DNA of 64,000 bases. Origin: Micromonospora rubida (GTDB lineage Bacteria; Actinomycetota; Actinomycetes; Mycobacteriales; Micromonosporaceae). A model generated the notes under the pieces. That model was not told the origin of the DNA. It saw nothing but the letters and a program-made list of their open reading frames with translations, and ran no database searches. Position 1 is the first letter of the stretch. The number at the start of each line of letters is the position of its first letter. The translations under genes were made by a program, and so were the position numbers. Where the stretch lies: the NCBI RefSeq assembly GCF_009908295.1, contig NZ_JAAALO010000001.1, forward strand, positions 1,054,001 through 1,118,000, in the 5' to 3' direction. Positions 49,911 through 59,785 of this stretch are shown in pieces.

Positions 49911-51413
49911 TCAGAAGCCGCGGGCGAGTCGGTAGTAGGCCTGGTTCCAGCGCAGCTCGTCGGCGAAGCGACGCGGATCGGTGTCCGCGTCGATGACGAC
50001 GAGTTCGGTGCGGCTCATCTCGGCCAGGTCGTGCAGCTCCTCCACACCCACCGCCTGCGACAGGACCGTGTGGTGCGGCGCGCCGGCGGTGATCCACGCC
50101 TCGGCCGAGCCGGGCAGGCTCGGGCGGGGACGCCAGACAGCACGGGCCACCGGGAGTCGACGCAGCGGGTGCGGCGGCGACACCACGTCGATCTCGTTGG
50201 CCACCAGCCGGAAGCGTTCCCCCATGTCCGCCAGCCCCAGCACCACCGCCGGGCCGGGCGCGGCGTCGAAGACGAGCCGGACCGGGTCCTCCCGCCCACC
50301 GATGCTCAGCGGATGGATCTCCACCTTCGGCACGTCCGCCGCGATGGTGGGGCAGATTTCCAGCATGTGGGCACCGAGCACCAACTCCTCGCCGGGAGTG
50401 AGGTCGTAGGTGTAGTCCTCCATGAACGAGGTGCCGCCGTCGACGCCCACCGACATCGCCTTCAACGTCCGCACCAGGACCGACGTCTTCCAGTCACCCT
50501 CGCCGCCGAAGCCGTAGCCGTCGGCCATCAACCGCTGCACGGCGATGCCGGGCAACTGGCGCAGCCCCCCGAGGTCCTCGAAGTTCGTGGTGAACGCCCG
50601 GAAGCCGCCCGCATCGAGGAACGTCCGCAGACCGATCTCCAGCCGGGCCGCGTAGCGCAACGAGTCGTGCCGCTCCCCGCCGACACGCAGCTCGGCGGGG
50701 ACGCGACAGGTGTCGTCGTACTCCTTGACCACGTCGTCGACCTCCGCCTCGGCGACCTCGTCGACCACCCGGACCAGGTCGTTGACGCCGTAGGTGTTGA
50801 CCGAGACACCGAAGCGCAGCTCCGCCTCCACCTTGTCACCCTCGGTCACCGCGACGTCGCGCATGTTGTCGCCGAACCGGGCCAGACGCAGCGACCGCAT
50901 GGCCGACCAGCCCACCGCGGCCCGGGCCCAGGCACCCACCCGCGCGGCCACCCGAGGGTCACTGACGTGCCCGGCGACCGTCTTGCGGGCGACCCCGAGC
51001 CGGGTCTGGACATACCCGAACTCCCGGTCGCCGTGGGCGGCCTGGTTCAGGTTCATGAAGTCCATGTCGATCTCGTCCCAGGGCAGCCGGACGTTGGCCT
51101 GGGTGTGCAGGTGCAGCAATGGCGTCCGCAGCGCGTCCAGGCCGCCGATCCACATCTTCGCCGGTGAGAAGGTGTGCATCCACGCGATGACCCCGATCGC
51201 CCCCCGCACGGCGGCGTCGCGGCAGACCTCCAGGATGTCCGCGCTGGTGGTCAGGACCGGCTTCCAGACCACCCGCACGGGGACGTGGGGTGAGGCGTCC
51301 AGGGCCGCAGCGATCTGACGGGACTGCTCCGCCACCTGGCGGAGGGTGTCCTCGCCGTACATGCCCTGACTACCGGTGAGGAACCAGACCTCGGGTTGCG
51401 CGTGTGTTGCCAT
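49911..51413 (-). CDS. araA: L-arabinose isomerase
   Basis: Converts L-arabinose to L-ribulose in the cytoplasm, using a divalent metal ion. 500 residues, the same as the E. coli enzyme, from an ATG with a good purine-rich site upstream. Conserved blocks: [78 protein letters not shown] and [20 protein letters not shown]; the Glu and His metal ligands lie in [16 protein letters not shown] and the later GAHMLEICP region. It follows the importer genes by 26 bp and precedes the GH43 gene. Confidence 0.96.
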   Translation of the reverse strand: MATHAQPEVWFLTGSQGMYGEDTLRQVAEQSRQIAAALDASPHVPVRVVWKPVLTTSADILEVCRDAAVRGAIGVIAWMHTFSPAKMWIGGLDALRTPLLHLHTQANVRLPWDEIDMDFMNLNQAAHGDREFGYVQTRLGVARKTVAGHVSDPRVAARVGAWARAAVGWSAMRSLRLARFGDNMRDVAVTEGDKVEAELRFGVSVNTYGVNDLVRVVDEVAEAEVDDVVKEYDDTCRVPAELRVGGERHDSLRYAARLEIGLRTFLDAGGFRAFTTNFEDLGGLRQLPGIAVQRLMADGYGFGGEGDWKTSVLVRTLKAMSVGVDGGTSFMEDYTYDLTPGEELVLGAHMLEICPTIAADVPKVEIHPLSIGGREDPVRLVFDAAPGPAVVLGLADMGERFRLVANEIDVVSPPHPLRRLPVARAVWRPRPSLPGSAEAWITAGAPHHTVLSQAVGVEELHDLAEMSRTELVVIDADTDPRRFADELRWNQAYYRLARGF

Positions 51414-51439
51414 ATGGTTGCCTTCCGCAGGAGGGGCGG

Positions 51440-52429
51440 TCACTTGTAGCGGATTCCGACGAGACGCTGGAGCAGGATGAACGCGAAGAGCAGACCGCCG
51501 ATCACGATCCGCGTCCACCAGGAGTTCAGGCTCCCGTCGAAGGTGATGAGGGTCTGGATCACGCCCAGCGCCAGCACGCCGAGCACCGTGCCGAAGACGT
51601 ACCCCGAGCCACCGGTGAGGACGGTGCCGCCGATCACCACCGCCGCGATCACGTCCAACTCCATGCCGACGGCGATCAGCGGGGCGCCGGAGAGCGTGTA
51701 GAAGGACAGCAGGATCCCGCCGATCGCGGAGCACAGACCGCTGATCGTGTAGACCGCTATCCGGGTACGGCCGACCGGCAGCCCCATCAGCAGCGCCGAC
51801 TGGGGGTTGCCACCGACGGCGTACACGTTGCGGCCGAGGCGGGTGTAGGCCAGCGTCCACGCCGCCACAATGACCACAGCGAAGGCGATGAGCACGCTGA
51901 TCGACACGAAGTTGCCCTGCGGATCGCCGATCCGCTGCTGAGACATGGTGGTCCAGAAGCCGTCCGTGATCGGGATCGACGACCCGCTGATGAAGGTGCA
52001 CATGCCGCGGGCGAAGAACATCCCGGCGAGGGTGACGATGAACGGCTGGATCTCGAAGAAGTGGATCGCACAGCCCATCAGGAAGCCGAGCAACGGCCCG
52101 ATGAGCAGCGCGACGACGAGCACCACCTGCGCCGGCAGGCCCTGCTGGAGCAGGGACGCCGACACCATCGCCGTCATCGCGACGACCGAGCCGACCGACA
52201 GGTCGATGCCGCCGGTGAGGATCACGAAGGTCATCCCGACCGCGACGACCAGCAGGAATCCGTTGTCGATGAAGACGTTGAAGACCACCTGGACGTTGGA
52301 GAACGCCCGGTACTGGGACACCCCGATGCCGTACATGACCAGGAGCAGGACGAGGGTCGCCAGCACCGGCACCTGCCGGCGGGGCAGCCGCAGTTTGGCC
52401 CGCCCGAGCGTCAGCGACGTGCTGCTCAT
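51440..52429 (-). CDS. Sugar ABC transporter permease (YjfF/AraH-type)
   Basis: 329-residue inner-membrane permease of the RbsC/BPD_transp_2 family with about nine or ten transmembrane helices. Landmarks: [80 protein letters not shown]. It is distinct from the second permease at 52426-53496 and corresponds to the YjfF member of the YtfQRT-YjfF importer type. Its ATG overlaps the stop of that gene (ATGA). Together with the ATPase and binding protein it should import arabinose or arabinofuranose, which fits the neighbouring araA and araBD. Confidence 0.9.
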   Translation of the reverse strand: MSSTSLTLGRAKLRLPRRQVPVLATLVLLLVMYGIGVSQYRAFSNVQVVFNVFIDNGFLLVVAVGMTFVILTGGIDLSVGSVVAMTAMVSASLLQQGLPAQVVLVVALLIGPLLGFLMGCAIHFFEIQPFIVTLAGMFFARGMCTFISGSSIPITDGFWTTMSQQRIGDPQGNFVSISVLIAFAVVIVAAWTLAYTRLGRNVYAVGGNPQSALLMGLPVGRTRIAVYTISGLCSAIGGILLSFYTLSGAPLIAVGMELDVIAAVVIGGTVLTGGSGYVFGTVLGVLALGVIQTLITFDGSLNSWWTRIVIGGLLFAFILLQRLVGIRYK

Positions 52430-53496
52430 GCCGGCACCTCCTCCTTCTCCCGCGCCGGGGTCGGCGGGCTGGTCGGGGCGGCTCTGCGCTGGCGGGTGAT
52501 TCGGGCCCGGAAGGCCGGGGCCTGGATGAGGCAGACGGCGATGACCACGACCGCCTTGAACAGCAGCGCGGTCTGCGGCGAGATATTCATGGCGTATACC
52601 GAGGTGGTGAGGGTCTGGATGATCAGCGCACCGAGGATGGTGCCGCTGAGATGGAACCGGCCACCCGCGAGGGCCGTGCCGCCGATGACCACCGCGAGGA
52701 TGGCATCGAGTTCCACCCAGAGACCGGCGGCGTTGCCGTCGGCGCTGGACACGTTGGCAGTGATCATGAATCCGGCGACCGCGGCGCAGACGGCGCTGAG
52801 CACGTAGGCGAGGAACACGACCCGCCCCGAGCGGATGCCGGCCAGTCGACTGGCCTCGGCGTTACCGCCCACCGACTCGATGATCATGCCGAGCGCGGTC
52901 CAGCGGGTGAACGCGGCGACCAGGAGCGCCGCCGCCAGCGCGATGAGGATGGCCAGCGGCAGGGTCAGGACGTGGCCGAGCCCGATCGCCCGGTACGGCC
53001 CGGAGTTGATGGTGATGATCTGGCCCTCGGTGATCAGCTGCGCGAGACCCCGGCCGGCCACCATCAGGATCAGGGTCGCGATGATCGGCTGAATGCCGAT
53101 CACGGCGACCAGCACCCCGTTCCAGGCGCCGAGCACGAGCGCGATCCCCAGACCCATCGCGAGCCCGGTCAGCACTGCCGGAAGGCTGTTCTGGTCCGGC
53201 TGCTCGCTGATGTACAGGCAGGCGGTCGCGCCGCTGATCGCGACCATCGAGCCGACCGACAGGTCGATGCCGCCGGTGGAGATGACGACCGTCATGCCCA
53301 ACGCGACAAGGATCAACGGCGCGCTCAGCCGCAGGATGTCGATCGGGGTGCCGTACAGATGCCCGTTGTTGACCTCGACGGAGAGGAAGCCGGGACGGTA
53401 GATCGTGTTCGCGGCCAGCATCACCACGAGCACCGCGACCGGCCAGAACAGCTGGTGCCCGGTCACCGCACGGTAGCGGCTCCTGGTGTCGGTCAT
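52426..53496 (-). CDS. Sugar ABC transporter permease (YtfT-type)
   Basis: 356 residues, RbsC-family permease with about ten transmembrane helices. Motifs: [80 protein letters not shown]. Begins with a short polar N-terminus ([17 protein letters not shown]). Its ATG overlaps the end of the ATPase gene (ATGA) and its stop overlaps the second permease. Two different permeases make a heterodimeric channel, as in the E. coli YtfT-YjfF pair. Confidence 0.9.
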   Translation of the reverse strand: MTDTRSRYRAVTGHQLFWPVAVLVVMLAANTIYRPGFLSVEVNNGHLYGTPIDILRLSAPLILVALGMTVVISTGGIDLSVGSMVAISGATACLYISEQPDQNSLPAVLTGLAMGLGIALVLGAWNGVLVAVIGIQPIIATLILMVAGRGLAQLITEGQIITINSGPYRAIGLGHVLTLPLAILIALAAALLVAAFTRWTALGMIIESVGGNAEASRLAGIRSGRVVFLAYVLSAVCAAVAGFMITANVSSADGNAAGLWVELDAILAVVIGGTALAGGRFHLSGTILGALIIQTLTTSVYAMNISPQTALLFKAVVVIAVCLIQAPAFRARITRQRRAAPTSPPTPAREKEEVPA

Positions 53497-55034
53497 CGGT
53501 TCACCTCCTCGCGGTGGGAACCGCTGGCGATCGTCTGCATGACGCGGTCGGCGTCGAGGCTGTCGTCGTTGGCGAGGTGCGCGACCATCCGCCGGTCGCG
53601 CATCACGACCACCTTGTGGCTCAGCCGCAGTACCTCCTCCAGTTCGGCGGAGATGAACAGCACGGCCATCCCGCCGTCGGACAACTGCGCCACCAGCTTC
53701 TGGAGCTCGGTCTTCGCCCCGATGTCGATGCCCCGGGTGGGTTCGTCGAGGATCAGCAGCCGTGGCTCGGTGATCAGCCAGCGGGCCAGTAGCACCTTCT
53801 GCTGGTTACCCCCGGAGAGGTTGCGTACCGGCGCCTCCGGGTCGGCCGGCCGGATCTGCAATGCCGTGATGTACTTCTCGACCAGCTCGTCCTGGCGGCG
53901 GCGCGGGATGGGCCGGAGCCAACCGCGGGCGGCCTGCATGGCCAGGAGCATGTTCTCCCGGACCGAGAGTTCCGCGACGATGCCCTCGGCCCGGCGGTTC
54001 TCCGAGCAGAAGCCGATGCCCCGCTCGATGGCCCGCGCGGGGGTGGACAGCCCGGTCGGTTGCCCGTCCATGGCGATCTCACCGCGGTCGGCCCGGTCCG
54101 CGCCGAACAGCAGGCGGGCGACCTCGGTACGACCGGAGCCGAGCAGCCCGGCCAGGCCGACCACCTCCCCGGCGTGGATGGCGAGGCTGAACGGCTCCAC
54201 CGCTCCGGACCGGCCCAGGTCGGAGACCGCCACCAGCGGCGTCCCCTTCTCCAGCGCGGCCACATCGCGCTTGGGCTGCTCGTCGATGCCCTCGAGGATG
54301 TCGAGCTCCTTGCCAATCATCTTCTCGACCAGGGTGAGCTGGGGCAGCTCGGCGGTCGGGTACTCCCCCACCAACTGGCCGTTGCGCAGCACGGTGATCC
54401 GGTCGGCGATGGCGTAGACCTGGTCGAGGAAGTGGGTCACGAAGAGGATGGCGATGCCCTCGTCGCGCAACTGGCGCATGATGCGGAAGAGCTGCGCGAC
54501 CTCATCCGCGTCGAGGCTGGAGGTCGGCTCGTCCAGGATCAGCACCCGAGCCTGGACGTCGATCGCGCGGGCGATGGCGACCATCTGCTGGATCGCCAGC
54601 GAGTACGACCCCAGCGGCGCGCTGACGTCGAGGTCGAGGTCGAGGCGGGACAGCAGCGCGCGGGCCCGGCGGCGCATCTCGCCCCAGCGCACGGCGCCGA
54701 GCCGGCGGGGTTCCCGGCCGATGAAGATGTTCTCCGCCACCGACAGGTTGGTGCAGAGGTTGACCTCCTGGTAGACGGTGCTCACCCCGGCCCCGGTGGC
54801 CTGCATCGGGCCGGCGAAGGAGACCTCCGTACCGCCGAGGGTGACCGTGCCACCGTCGGTGTCGTAGACGCCGGTCAACACCTTGATCAGGGTCGACTTG
54901 CCGGCCCCGTTCTCGCCCATCAGGGCGTGCACCTCACCGGGGAAGAGCCGGAAGTGGACGTCGTGGAGTGCGCGTACCCCGGGAAAGGACTTGCTGATCC
55001 CGGTCATCGTCAGGACCGGACGGCTATCCGTCAT
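53493..55034 (-). CDS. Sugar ABC transporter ATP-binding protein (YtfR/AraG-type)
   Basis: 513 residues with two ABC cassettes, as usual for this importer class. First cassette: GENGAGKSTLIKVLTGVYDT (Walker A), YSLAIQQMVAIARAIDVQAR (signature region), LILDEPTSSLD (Walker B). Second: GLLGSGRTEVARLLFGA (degenerate Walker A), NLSGGNQQKVLLARWLITEP and LLILDEPTRGIDIGAKTELQ. The enzyme hydrolyses ATP to drive sugar uptake. The gap to the binding-protein gene is 70 bp. Confidence 0.94.
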   Translation of the reverse strand: MTDSRPVLTMTGISKSFPGVRALHDVHFRLFPGEVHALMGENGAGKSTLIKVLTGVYDTDGGTVTLGGTEVSFAGPMQATGAGVSTVYQEVNLCTNLSVAENIFIGREPRRLGAVRWGEMRRRARALLSRLDLDLDVSAPLGSYSLAIQQMVAIARAIDVQARVLILDEPTSSLDADEVAQLFRIMRQLRDEGIAILFVTHFLDQVYAIADRITVLRNGQLVGEYPTAELPQLTLVEKMIGKELDILEGIDEQPKRDVAALEKGTPLVAVSDLGRSGAVEPFSLAIHAGEVVGLAGLLGSGRTEVARLLFGADRADRGEIAMDGQPTGLSTPARAIERGIGFCSENRRAEGIVAELSVRENMLLAMQAARGWLRPIPRRRQDELVEKYITALQIRPADPEAPVRNLSGGNQQKVLLARWLITEPRLLILDEPTRGIDIGAKTELQKLVAQLSDGGMAVLFISAELEEVLRLSHKVVVMRDRRMVAHLANDDSLDADRVMQTIASGSHREEVNR

Positions 55035-55104
55035 CCCATCAGACCTCTTCTGAGTTCGCGTCGCGGCGGGGCCGCCGCGTCACCGCGGCGACCCCAGGCC
55101 GCGA

Positions 55105-56106
55105 TCAGTACTTGCGGTTGGGCAGGGCCGCCTTGGCCTGATCCTGGGTGAAGGTGGTCTCCTCGGTCTCGATCCGGGGCGACACCTGCTCGCCGTCGTG
55201 GGCCTTCTTCGCGAGGTCCATGAGCTGCGGGCCGAGCAGCGGGCTGCACTCGGCGATGAAGTTGAACTTGCCGTCGGCCAGGGCCTGCATGCCGTCCTTG
55301 ACCGCGTCGATGGTGATGATGGTGATGTCCTTGCCCGGCACCTTGCCGGCTGCGGTGATCGCCTCCAACGCGCCGAGGCCCATGTCGTCGTTGTGCGCGA
55401 ACAGCACGTCGATCTTCGGGTTGGCCTTGAGGAACTGCTCCATGACCTGCTTGCCACCGGCCCGGGTGAAGTCACCGCTCTGCGAGGCGATGGTCTTCAG
55501 GCTCGGGTTGACGGCGGTCGCCTCGGCGAAGCCCTTCTTGCGGTCGTTGGCGGGCGCCGAGCCGGTGGTGCCCTGGAGCTCGACGATGTTCACCGGGCCC
55601 GGCGTGCCCTTCTTCTGCTCGACCAGCCACTCGCCGGCCAGCCGGCCCTCCTTGACGAAGTCGGAGCCGATGAAGGTCTTGTAGAGGCTCTTGTCGGCCG
55701 AGTCGACGCTGCGGTCGGTGAGGATCACCGGGATGCCGGCGTCCTTGGCCTCCTTGAGTACGGTGTCCCAGCCCGACTCCACCACCGGCGAGAAGGCGAT
55801 CACGTCCACCTTCTGCTGGATGAAGTTGCGGATCGCCTTGATCTGGTTCTCCTGCTTCTGCTGCGCGTCGTCGAACTTCAGCTCGATGCCCGCAGCGGCG
55901 GCCGACTCCTTGATCGAGGTGGTGTTGGCCGTCCGCCAGCCGCTCTCCGCACCGACCTGGGAGAAGCCCAGGACGATCTTTCCATCGTTGCCGGCGTCGC
56001 CGGTGTCGCTGTTGCCGCAGGCCGCCACGCTGCCGACCAGCAGCACGGTGGCCAGGGCCATGGCGGCGGCGTGCCAGGGCCGGGAAGGCATTCGCATCTT
56101 TCGCAT
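55105..56106 (-). CDS. Sugar ABC transporter substrate-binding lipoprotein (YtfQ-like)
   Basis: 333 residues. A lipoprotein signal peptide ends in a lipobox (LVGSVAACGNS; Cys about 30), so the protein is anchored on the outer face of the membrane. The mature part is a type I periplasmic binding protein: IVLGFSQVGAESGWRTANTT, FSPVVESGWDTVLKEAKDAG, VILTDRSVDSADKSLYKTFI, DVLFAHNDDMGLGALEAITA. These blocks match the YtfQ galactofuranose-binding family, which also includes arabinofuranose binders, in line with the arabinose genes around it. The higher spacing on both sides (70-80 bp) may allow a stronger ribosome-binding site for abundant expression. Confidence 0.92.
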   Translation of the reverse strand: MRKMRMPSRPWHAAAMALATVLLVGSVAACGNSDTGDAGNDGKIVLGFSQVGAESGWRTANTTSIKESAAAAGIELKFDDAQQKQENQIKAIRNFIQQKVDVIAFSPVVESGWDTVLKEAKDAGIPVILTDRSVDSADKSLYKTFIGSDFVKEGRLAGEWLVEQKKGTPGPVNIVELQGTTGSAPANDRKKGFAEATAVNPSLKTIASQSGDFTRAGGKQVMEQFLKANPKIDVLFAHNDDMGLGALEAITAAGKVPGKDITIITIDAVKDGMQALADGKFNFIAECSPLLGPQLMDLAKKAHDGEQVSPRIETEETTFTQDQAKAALPNRKY

Positions 56107-56183
56107 CAGTTCTCCTCGGATGGGTGTGGTGGGGTGGGGTGGCGCCGACCGTCCACCGGACGGACGGTCGTACCCGGGGCGGT

Positions 56184-56876
56184 TCAGGAGGTCGCCGCTG
56201 AGGTGCCGCGTTGGCCGTAGGCGTTCTGGTAGCGGTGGTGCAGGGCATCGATGTCAGCCTGCGCCATCGGCGCCGGGTCGCCGAGGACACGGGTCAGGTG
56301 CGCGGTCCGGGCGACGTCCTCGCACATGACGGCGGCCTTGACCGCCGCACGGGCGTCGCGGCCGATGGTGAAGACGCCGTGGTTGCGCATCAGCACCGCC
56401 GGCGAACGGTGCCCGGAGAGGGTGGCCACGATGCCCTTGCCGATATCGTCGCCGCCGATGAGCGCGAACGGGCCGACCGGGATCTCGCCGCCGAACTCGT
56501 CGGCCTGCGCGGTGAGGTGGCAGGGAATCGCCTCACCGCGGGCCGCCCAGGCGGTCGCGTACGCGCTGTGGGTGTGCACGACACCGCCGACCTCGGGCAT
56601 GGCCCGGTAGACGTAGGCGTGCGCAGCGGTGTCGCTGGACGGCGCGAAGTCTCCCTCGACCAGGGTGCCGTCGAGGTCGCACACCACCATCGTGGCCGCC
56701 GACAGGTCGTCGTAGTCGACACCGCTCGGCTTGATCACCATGAGGTCGCTGCCGGGCACCCGTGCCGAGACGTTGCCCGAGGTCCAGGCCACCAGGTTGT
56801 AGCGGGTCAGCTGGTGGTGCAGGCGGGCAATGGTCTCGCGTAGCTCGTCCACCTGTCGGGTCGCCTCGGCATTCAT
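56184..56876 (-). CDS. araD: L-ribulose-5-phosphate 4-epimerase
   Basis: Last step of the arabinose pathway: L-ribulose 5-phosphate to D-xylulose 5-phosphate, zinc-dependent. 230 residues, matching the usual 231. Class II aldolase/epimerase family: NLVAWTSGNVSARVPGSDLM, VIKPSGVDYDDLSAATMVVC, zinc-binding His pair in VGGVVHTHSAYATAWAARGE, third His in AVLMRNHGVFTIGRDARAAV. The ATG overlaps the stop of araB (ATGA). The order araB-araD-transport-araA differs from E. coli araBAD but fits actinobacterial clusters. Confidence 0.94.
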   Translation of the reverse strand: MNAEATRQVDELRETIARLHHQLTRYNLVAWTSGNVSARVPGSDLMVIKPSGVDYDDLSAATMVVCDLDGTLVEGDFAPSSDTAAHAYVYRAMPEVGGVVHTHSAYATAWAARGEAIPCHLTAQADEFGGEIPVGPFALIGGDDIGKGIVATLSGHRSPAVLMRNHGVFTIGRDARAAVKAAVMCEDVARTAHLTRVLGDPAPMAQADIDALHHRYQNAYGQRGTSAATS

Positions 56877-58555
56877 CCGACCATCTCCCACAGGGTCTCG
56901 GTCCGGCCCGCCGTCGTGTCCAGGGCCGCGTTGCGGATGGCCCGCAGGCGGAGCATCACGTCGTTGCCGCCGCGACCGAAGTGGTCGTGCAGCCGCCGGT
57001 ATTCGGCGTAAAGCGCGTCGTAGGCCCGCGCCCGCTCTGGGTCCGGCCGGTGCACGGCCTCGTGCACCCGGCCCATGGCCTGCGACGCCTCCTCGATCGT
57101 GGGGTACGCGCCGGCGGCGACGGCGGCGTGGATCGCCGAGCCCAGCGCCGGCCCCTGCGCGGAGGCGATGATGTTCAGCGGGCGGTTGGTGACGTCGGCG
57201 TAGATCTGCATCAGCAGGTCGTTGGAGGTCAGGCCGCCGGCGATCACCAGGTCGTCGACCGCCACTCCGGCGGCGGCGAACGCCTCGATGATCATGCGGG
57301 TGCCATACGCGGTGGACTCCAGCAGCGCCCGGTAGACGTCCTCCGGCCGGGTGGCCAGGGTCAACCCGACGATCATTCCGCTGAGGTCGTGGTTGACCAG
57401 CAGCGACCGGTTGCCGTTCCACCAGTCCAGCGCGATCAGGCCGTGGGCGCCGACTGGCTGGGCGGCGGCCAGCTCGGTGAGGCGTTCGTGGCTGGCGACA
57501 CCGGCCGGGGCGGCCTGCGCGACGAACCAGCCGAAGATGTCCCCCACCCCGCTCTGCCCCGCCTCGTAGCCCCAGGAGCCGGGGCTGATGCCGCCGTCGA
57601 CGACGCCGCACATGCCGGCCACGCTGGCGGGGCGGGTGCCGTTGACCACATGGCAGGTGGACGTGCCCATGATGGCGACGAGCCGTCCGGGTTGCACCGC
57701 CTGCGCGGCGGCGGCGGTGACGTGGGCGTCGACGTTGCCGGCGGCCACGGCGATCCCCTCCGGCAGACCGGTCCACCCGGCGGCCCGGGCGGTGAGCGCT
57801 CCGGCGCGGGCGCCCAGCGGCAGCAGGGGGCCGTCCAGTTTGGCAACGAAGTCGCCGAAGGCCGGATCGAGGGCGGTGAGAAAGTCGATGCACGGGTAGC
57901 GGCCGTCCTGCCGGATGCCCTTGTAGCCGGCGGTGCAGATGTTGCGTGTCTCGGTGCCGCACAGCTCCCAGACGATCCAGTCCGTGGCCTCGATGAAGCG
58001 CTCGGCCCGGTGGTAGACCTCCGGGTCCTCGCGGAGGATCTGCAACCCCTTGGCGAACTGCCACTCGGCCGAGATCTTGCCGCCGTAGCGGCCGATCCAC
58101 GGCTCACCGCGCTCGTGGGCCAGGGCGTTGATCCGGTCGGCGTCCGCCTGCGCGGCGTGGTGCTTCCACAGCTTCACCCAGGAGTGTGGACGCTCGCGCA
58201 GCTCGGGGACCTCACACAGGGGCGTGCCGTCGGCGAGCGTCGGCAGGACCGTGCAGGAGGTGAAGTCGATGCCGATGCCGATGACCTGTGCGGGGTCGAC
58301 GCCGGCGGCGGCCAGGGCCGCGGGCACCGCGTGGCGCAGCACGTCGCGGTAGTCCTGCGGGTTCTGCAACGCCCAGTCCGGGGGCAGCGGCTGTCCGCCG
58401 GGAAGGGCCGCGCTGATGACCCCGTCGCCGTACTCGTGCACCGCGGTTCCCAGCTCGGCACCGTCGCGGACCCGGACCACGAGGGCCCGGCCGGACAGGG
58501 TCCCGAAGTCGACACCGACGACGTAGCCGTCGCCCGCTCCATCGACATGGTTCAT
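56873..58555 (-). CDS. araB: L-ribulokinase
   Basis: Phosphorylates L-ribulose at C5. 560 residues, FGGY sugar-kinase family. I choose the ATG at 58555, preceded directly by GGTGGAGGTG; an upstream in-frame GTG would put the Shine-Dalgarno inside the gene. Motifs: YVVGVDFGTLSGRALVVRVR (phosphate loop), GIGIDFTSCTVLPTLADGTP, WIGRYGGKISAEWQFAKGLQ, IMGTSTCHVVNGTRPASVAG, IAGGLTSNDLLMQIYADVTN. First gene of the leftward arabinose operon; a LacI-type operator lies 29-42 bp upstream of its start. Confidence 0.95.
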   Translation of the reverse strand: MNHVDGAGDGYVVGVDFGTLSGRALVVRVRDGAELGTAVHEYGDGVISAALPGGQPLPPDWALQNPQDYRDVLRHAVPAALAAAGVDPAQVIGIGIDFTSCTVLPTLADGTPLCEVPELRERPHSWVKLWKHHAAQADADRINALAHERGEPWIGRYGGKISAEWQFAKGLQILREDPEVYHRAERFIEATDWIVWELCGTETRNICTAGYKGIRQDGRYPCIDFLTALDPAFGDFVAKLDGPLLPLGARAGALTARAAGWTGLPEGIAVAAGNVDAHVTAAAAQAVQPGRLVAIMGTSTCHVVNGTRPASVAGMCGVVDGGISPGSWGYEAGQSGVGDIFGWFVAQAAPAGVASHERLTELAAAQPVGAHGLIALDWWNGNRSLLVNHDLSGMIVGLTLATRPEDVYRALLESTAYGTRMIIEAFAAAGVAVDDLVIAGGLTSNDLLMQIYADVTNRPLNIIASAQGPALGSAIHAAVAAGAYPTIEEASQAMGRVHEAVHRPDPERARAYDALYAEYRRLHDHFGRGGNDVMLRLRAIRNAALDTTAGRTETLWEMVG

Positions 58556-58583
58556 GTTCACCTCCACCGTTTGACGCGGATAG

Positions 58584-58597
58584 TGTTAACGCTCACA
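58584..58597 (-). promoter_or_regulatory. LacI-type operator upstream of araB
   Basis: TGTTAACGCTCACA matches the palindrome TGTTAGCGCTAACA found upstream of the GH43 gene at 12 of 14 positions and is itself partly palindromic. It lies 29 bp upstream of the araB ATG, where a repressor would block transcription. Confidence 0.65.
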
Positions 58598-58682
58598 TCC
58601 ACTCCCGTCAAGGTATCTGTTCGCAACAGCTGCGTAACGAGGCGGATGCGGTCCGCGACGGCGGAGGCGGGTTGCCGCCCGG

Positions 58683-58713
58683 GCGGTCGCACTCATCGGA
58701 TGAGTGCGACCGC
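58683..58713 (-). terminator. Hairpin terminator of the decayed CBM2 gene
   Basis: GCGGTCGCACTCATC and GATGAGTGCGACCGC are perfect 15-bp reverse complements around a single base, 15 bp beyond the stop of the CBM2 fragment. As a near-continuous 31-bp palindrome it could also block transcription running in either direction. Confidence 0.7.
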
Positions 58714-58727
58714 TCGGACCGCCCCCT

Positions 58728-59010
58728 TCAGACAGGTGCGCAGGTCAGGGTCGGTGGGGAGCAGATCGGGCCGGTCGCGGTGAAGCCAAAGGTCGTACGA
58801 TCACCGCCCGGTAGCGCGCCGTTGTACCCGGCGTTGGCCACGGTCACGGTGCTGCCGCTGGCGCTCGGCATGCCGTTCCAGACCTGGCTGGTGCTCTGGT
58901 AGCCGGAGAGCGTCCGCGTCACCGGTCACCCGCTGCGGTACCCGTGCCGGCCGCGGTGACCTCGACCTGAAACCGCCGGGCCAGCTGTTGACCGGCTGGC
59001 AGGTCGCGCC
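58728..59010 (-). pseudogene. CBM2 (cellulose-binding) domain relic
   Basis: The minus strand ends with a recognisable CBM2 C-terminal half: QVWNGMPSASGSTVTVANAG, YNGALPGGDRTTFGFTATGP and a final CSPPTLTCAPV. Its first strand (VNSWPGGF) is found upstream in a different frame, so a frameshift near 58925 splits the domain. No catalytic domain remains. It is the tail of a secreted hydrolase that has been lost; the intact GH43 at 59786-61546 carries a full CBM2 of the same kind. Confidence 0.7.
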
Positions 59011-59124
59011 GCACCCACCCGGCGGCGTCGGCCGGGAAACCACACCGGCGGACCCAGAGGGCGTCGGCGTCGCGGCACGGGGGCTGCGGCTGCCGGAATG
59101 CTCGGGGTGGCGGGAGGGGCCGGG

Positions 59125-59345
59125 ATGGTGCGTCTTCAGGTCAGCTGCGCGATGTGGAAGCACCGGTCGTGGCAGAGGCGGCTCCTGGCGCACCCGCTCG
59201 CGCCGCACGAGCGCCTGCGGCACTACGCGAGCCGACGCGACGCGGTCGAGGGAAACACCACCCTCTACGCGACCCGGCCAGGGAGACTGGATCCCGCTCG
59301 ACACCACCGCGTTCTTCCGGAGCCCGTCGACCAGCGACGCGGAGC
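59125..59345 (+). pseudogene. Possible DUF72 (YecE-like) N-terminal fragment
   Basis: The plus strand encodes VRLQVSCAMWKHRSWQRRLL, then AHPLAPHERLRHYASRRDAV and EGNTTLYATRP. The spacing of MW, W-Q-x-R, HYA and VEGNTT-x-YAT fits the start of DUF72 proteins. The match stops after about 60 residues and the rest of the usual 250-residue protein is absent. A one-domain resemblance only. The remainder of the 58.7-59.8 kb gap holds two operators and the CBM2 relic. Confidence 0.4.
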
Positions 59346-59462
59346 GGGATGCCTGACCCAGGGAGCTCCGCCTGCCACTACGGACGGCGGCGCTGACGGT
59401 GGGCGCGCGCTCAGACCCCGGCCTGGCACCATACCGAGTCACACATGTCTATGCATTGCGCA

Positions 59463-59476
59463 TGTTAGCGCTAACA
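59463..59476 (+). promoter_or_regulatory. LacI-type operator upstream of the GH43-CBM gene
   Basis: TGTTAGCGCTAACA is a perfect 14-bp palindrome with the central CG pair typical of LacI-family operators. It is 310 bp upstream of the GH43 GTG start and nearly identical to the site upstream of araB, so both arms of the arabinose regulon probably share one repressor. Confidence 0.75.
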
Positions 59477-59785
59477 GATACCGTCGGCGACGGAGGCGAA
59501 GGGCACGCCTCCGCGCTCCACCCGACCCGCACCCGGCCTGGTGGAGCGATACACGGCCAACGCCGGCCGATCGCCTCCGGGCGTCTCCGGCGGGCGCTGC
59601 GCGCATGGCGGGTCGGGCTGGCCGCCCGACCCACCCGGGAGCCACGGCGCGCACCGCCCACCTCCGCGTGGCGACCCCGCCCCGACCACACGCCGACCCA
59701 AAGTGCCGGCCGGACAGCGGACGGCCGTCATCTCCACCCGGTCGTGCTGAACAGATGTTCCCATCCACCACCCTGGGAGGCACTG

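Noticed and set aside
47747..49996. 749-residue open frame antisense to the secreted GH43 gene
   Set aside because: Repetitive V/G/R/H composition and no domain; covers the real gene almost exactly.
51404..52807. 467-residue open frame antisense to the sugar permeases
   Set aside because: Shadow of the permease genes, with Asp/Glu/Arg/Gln-rich composition and no domain.
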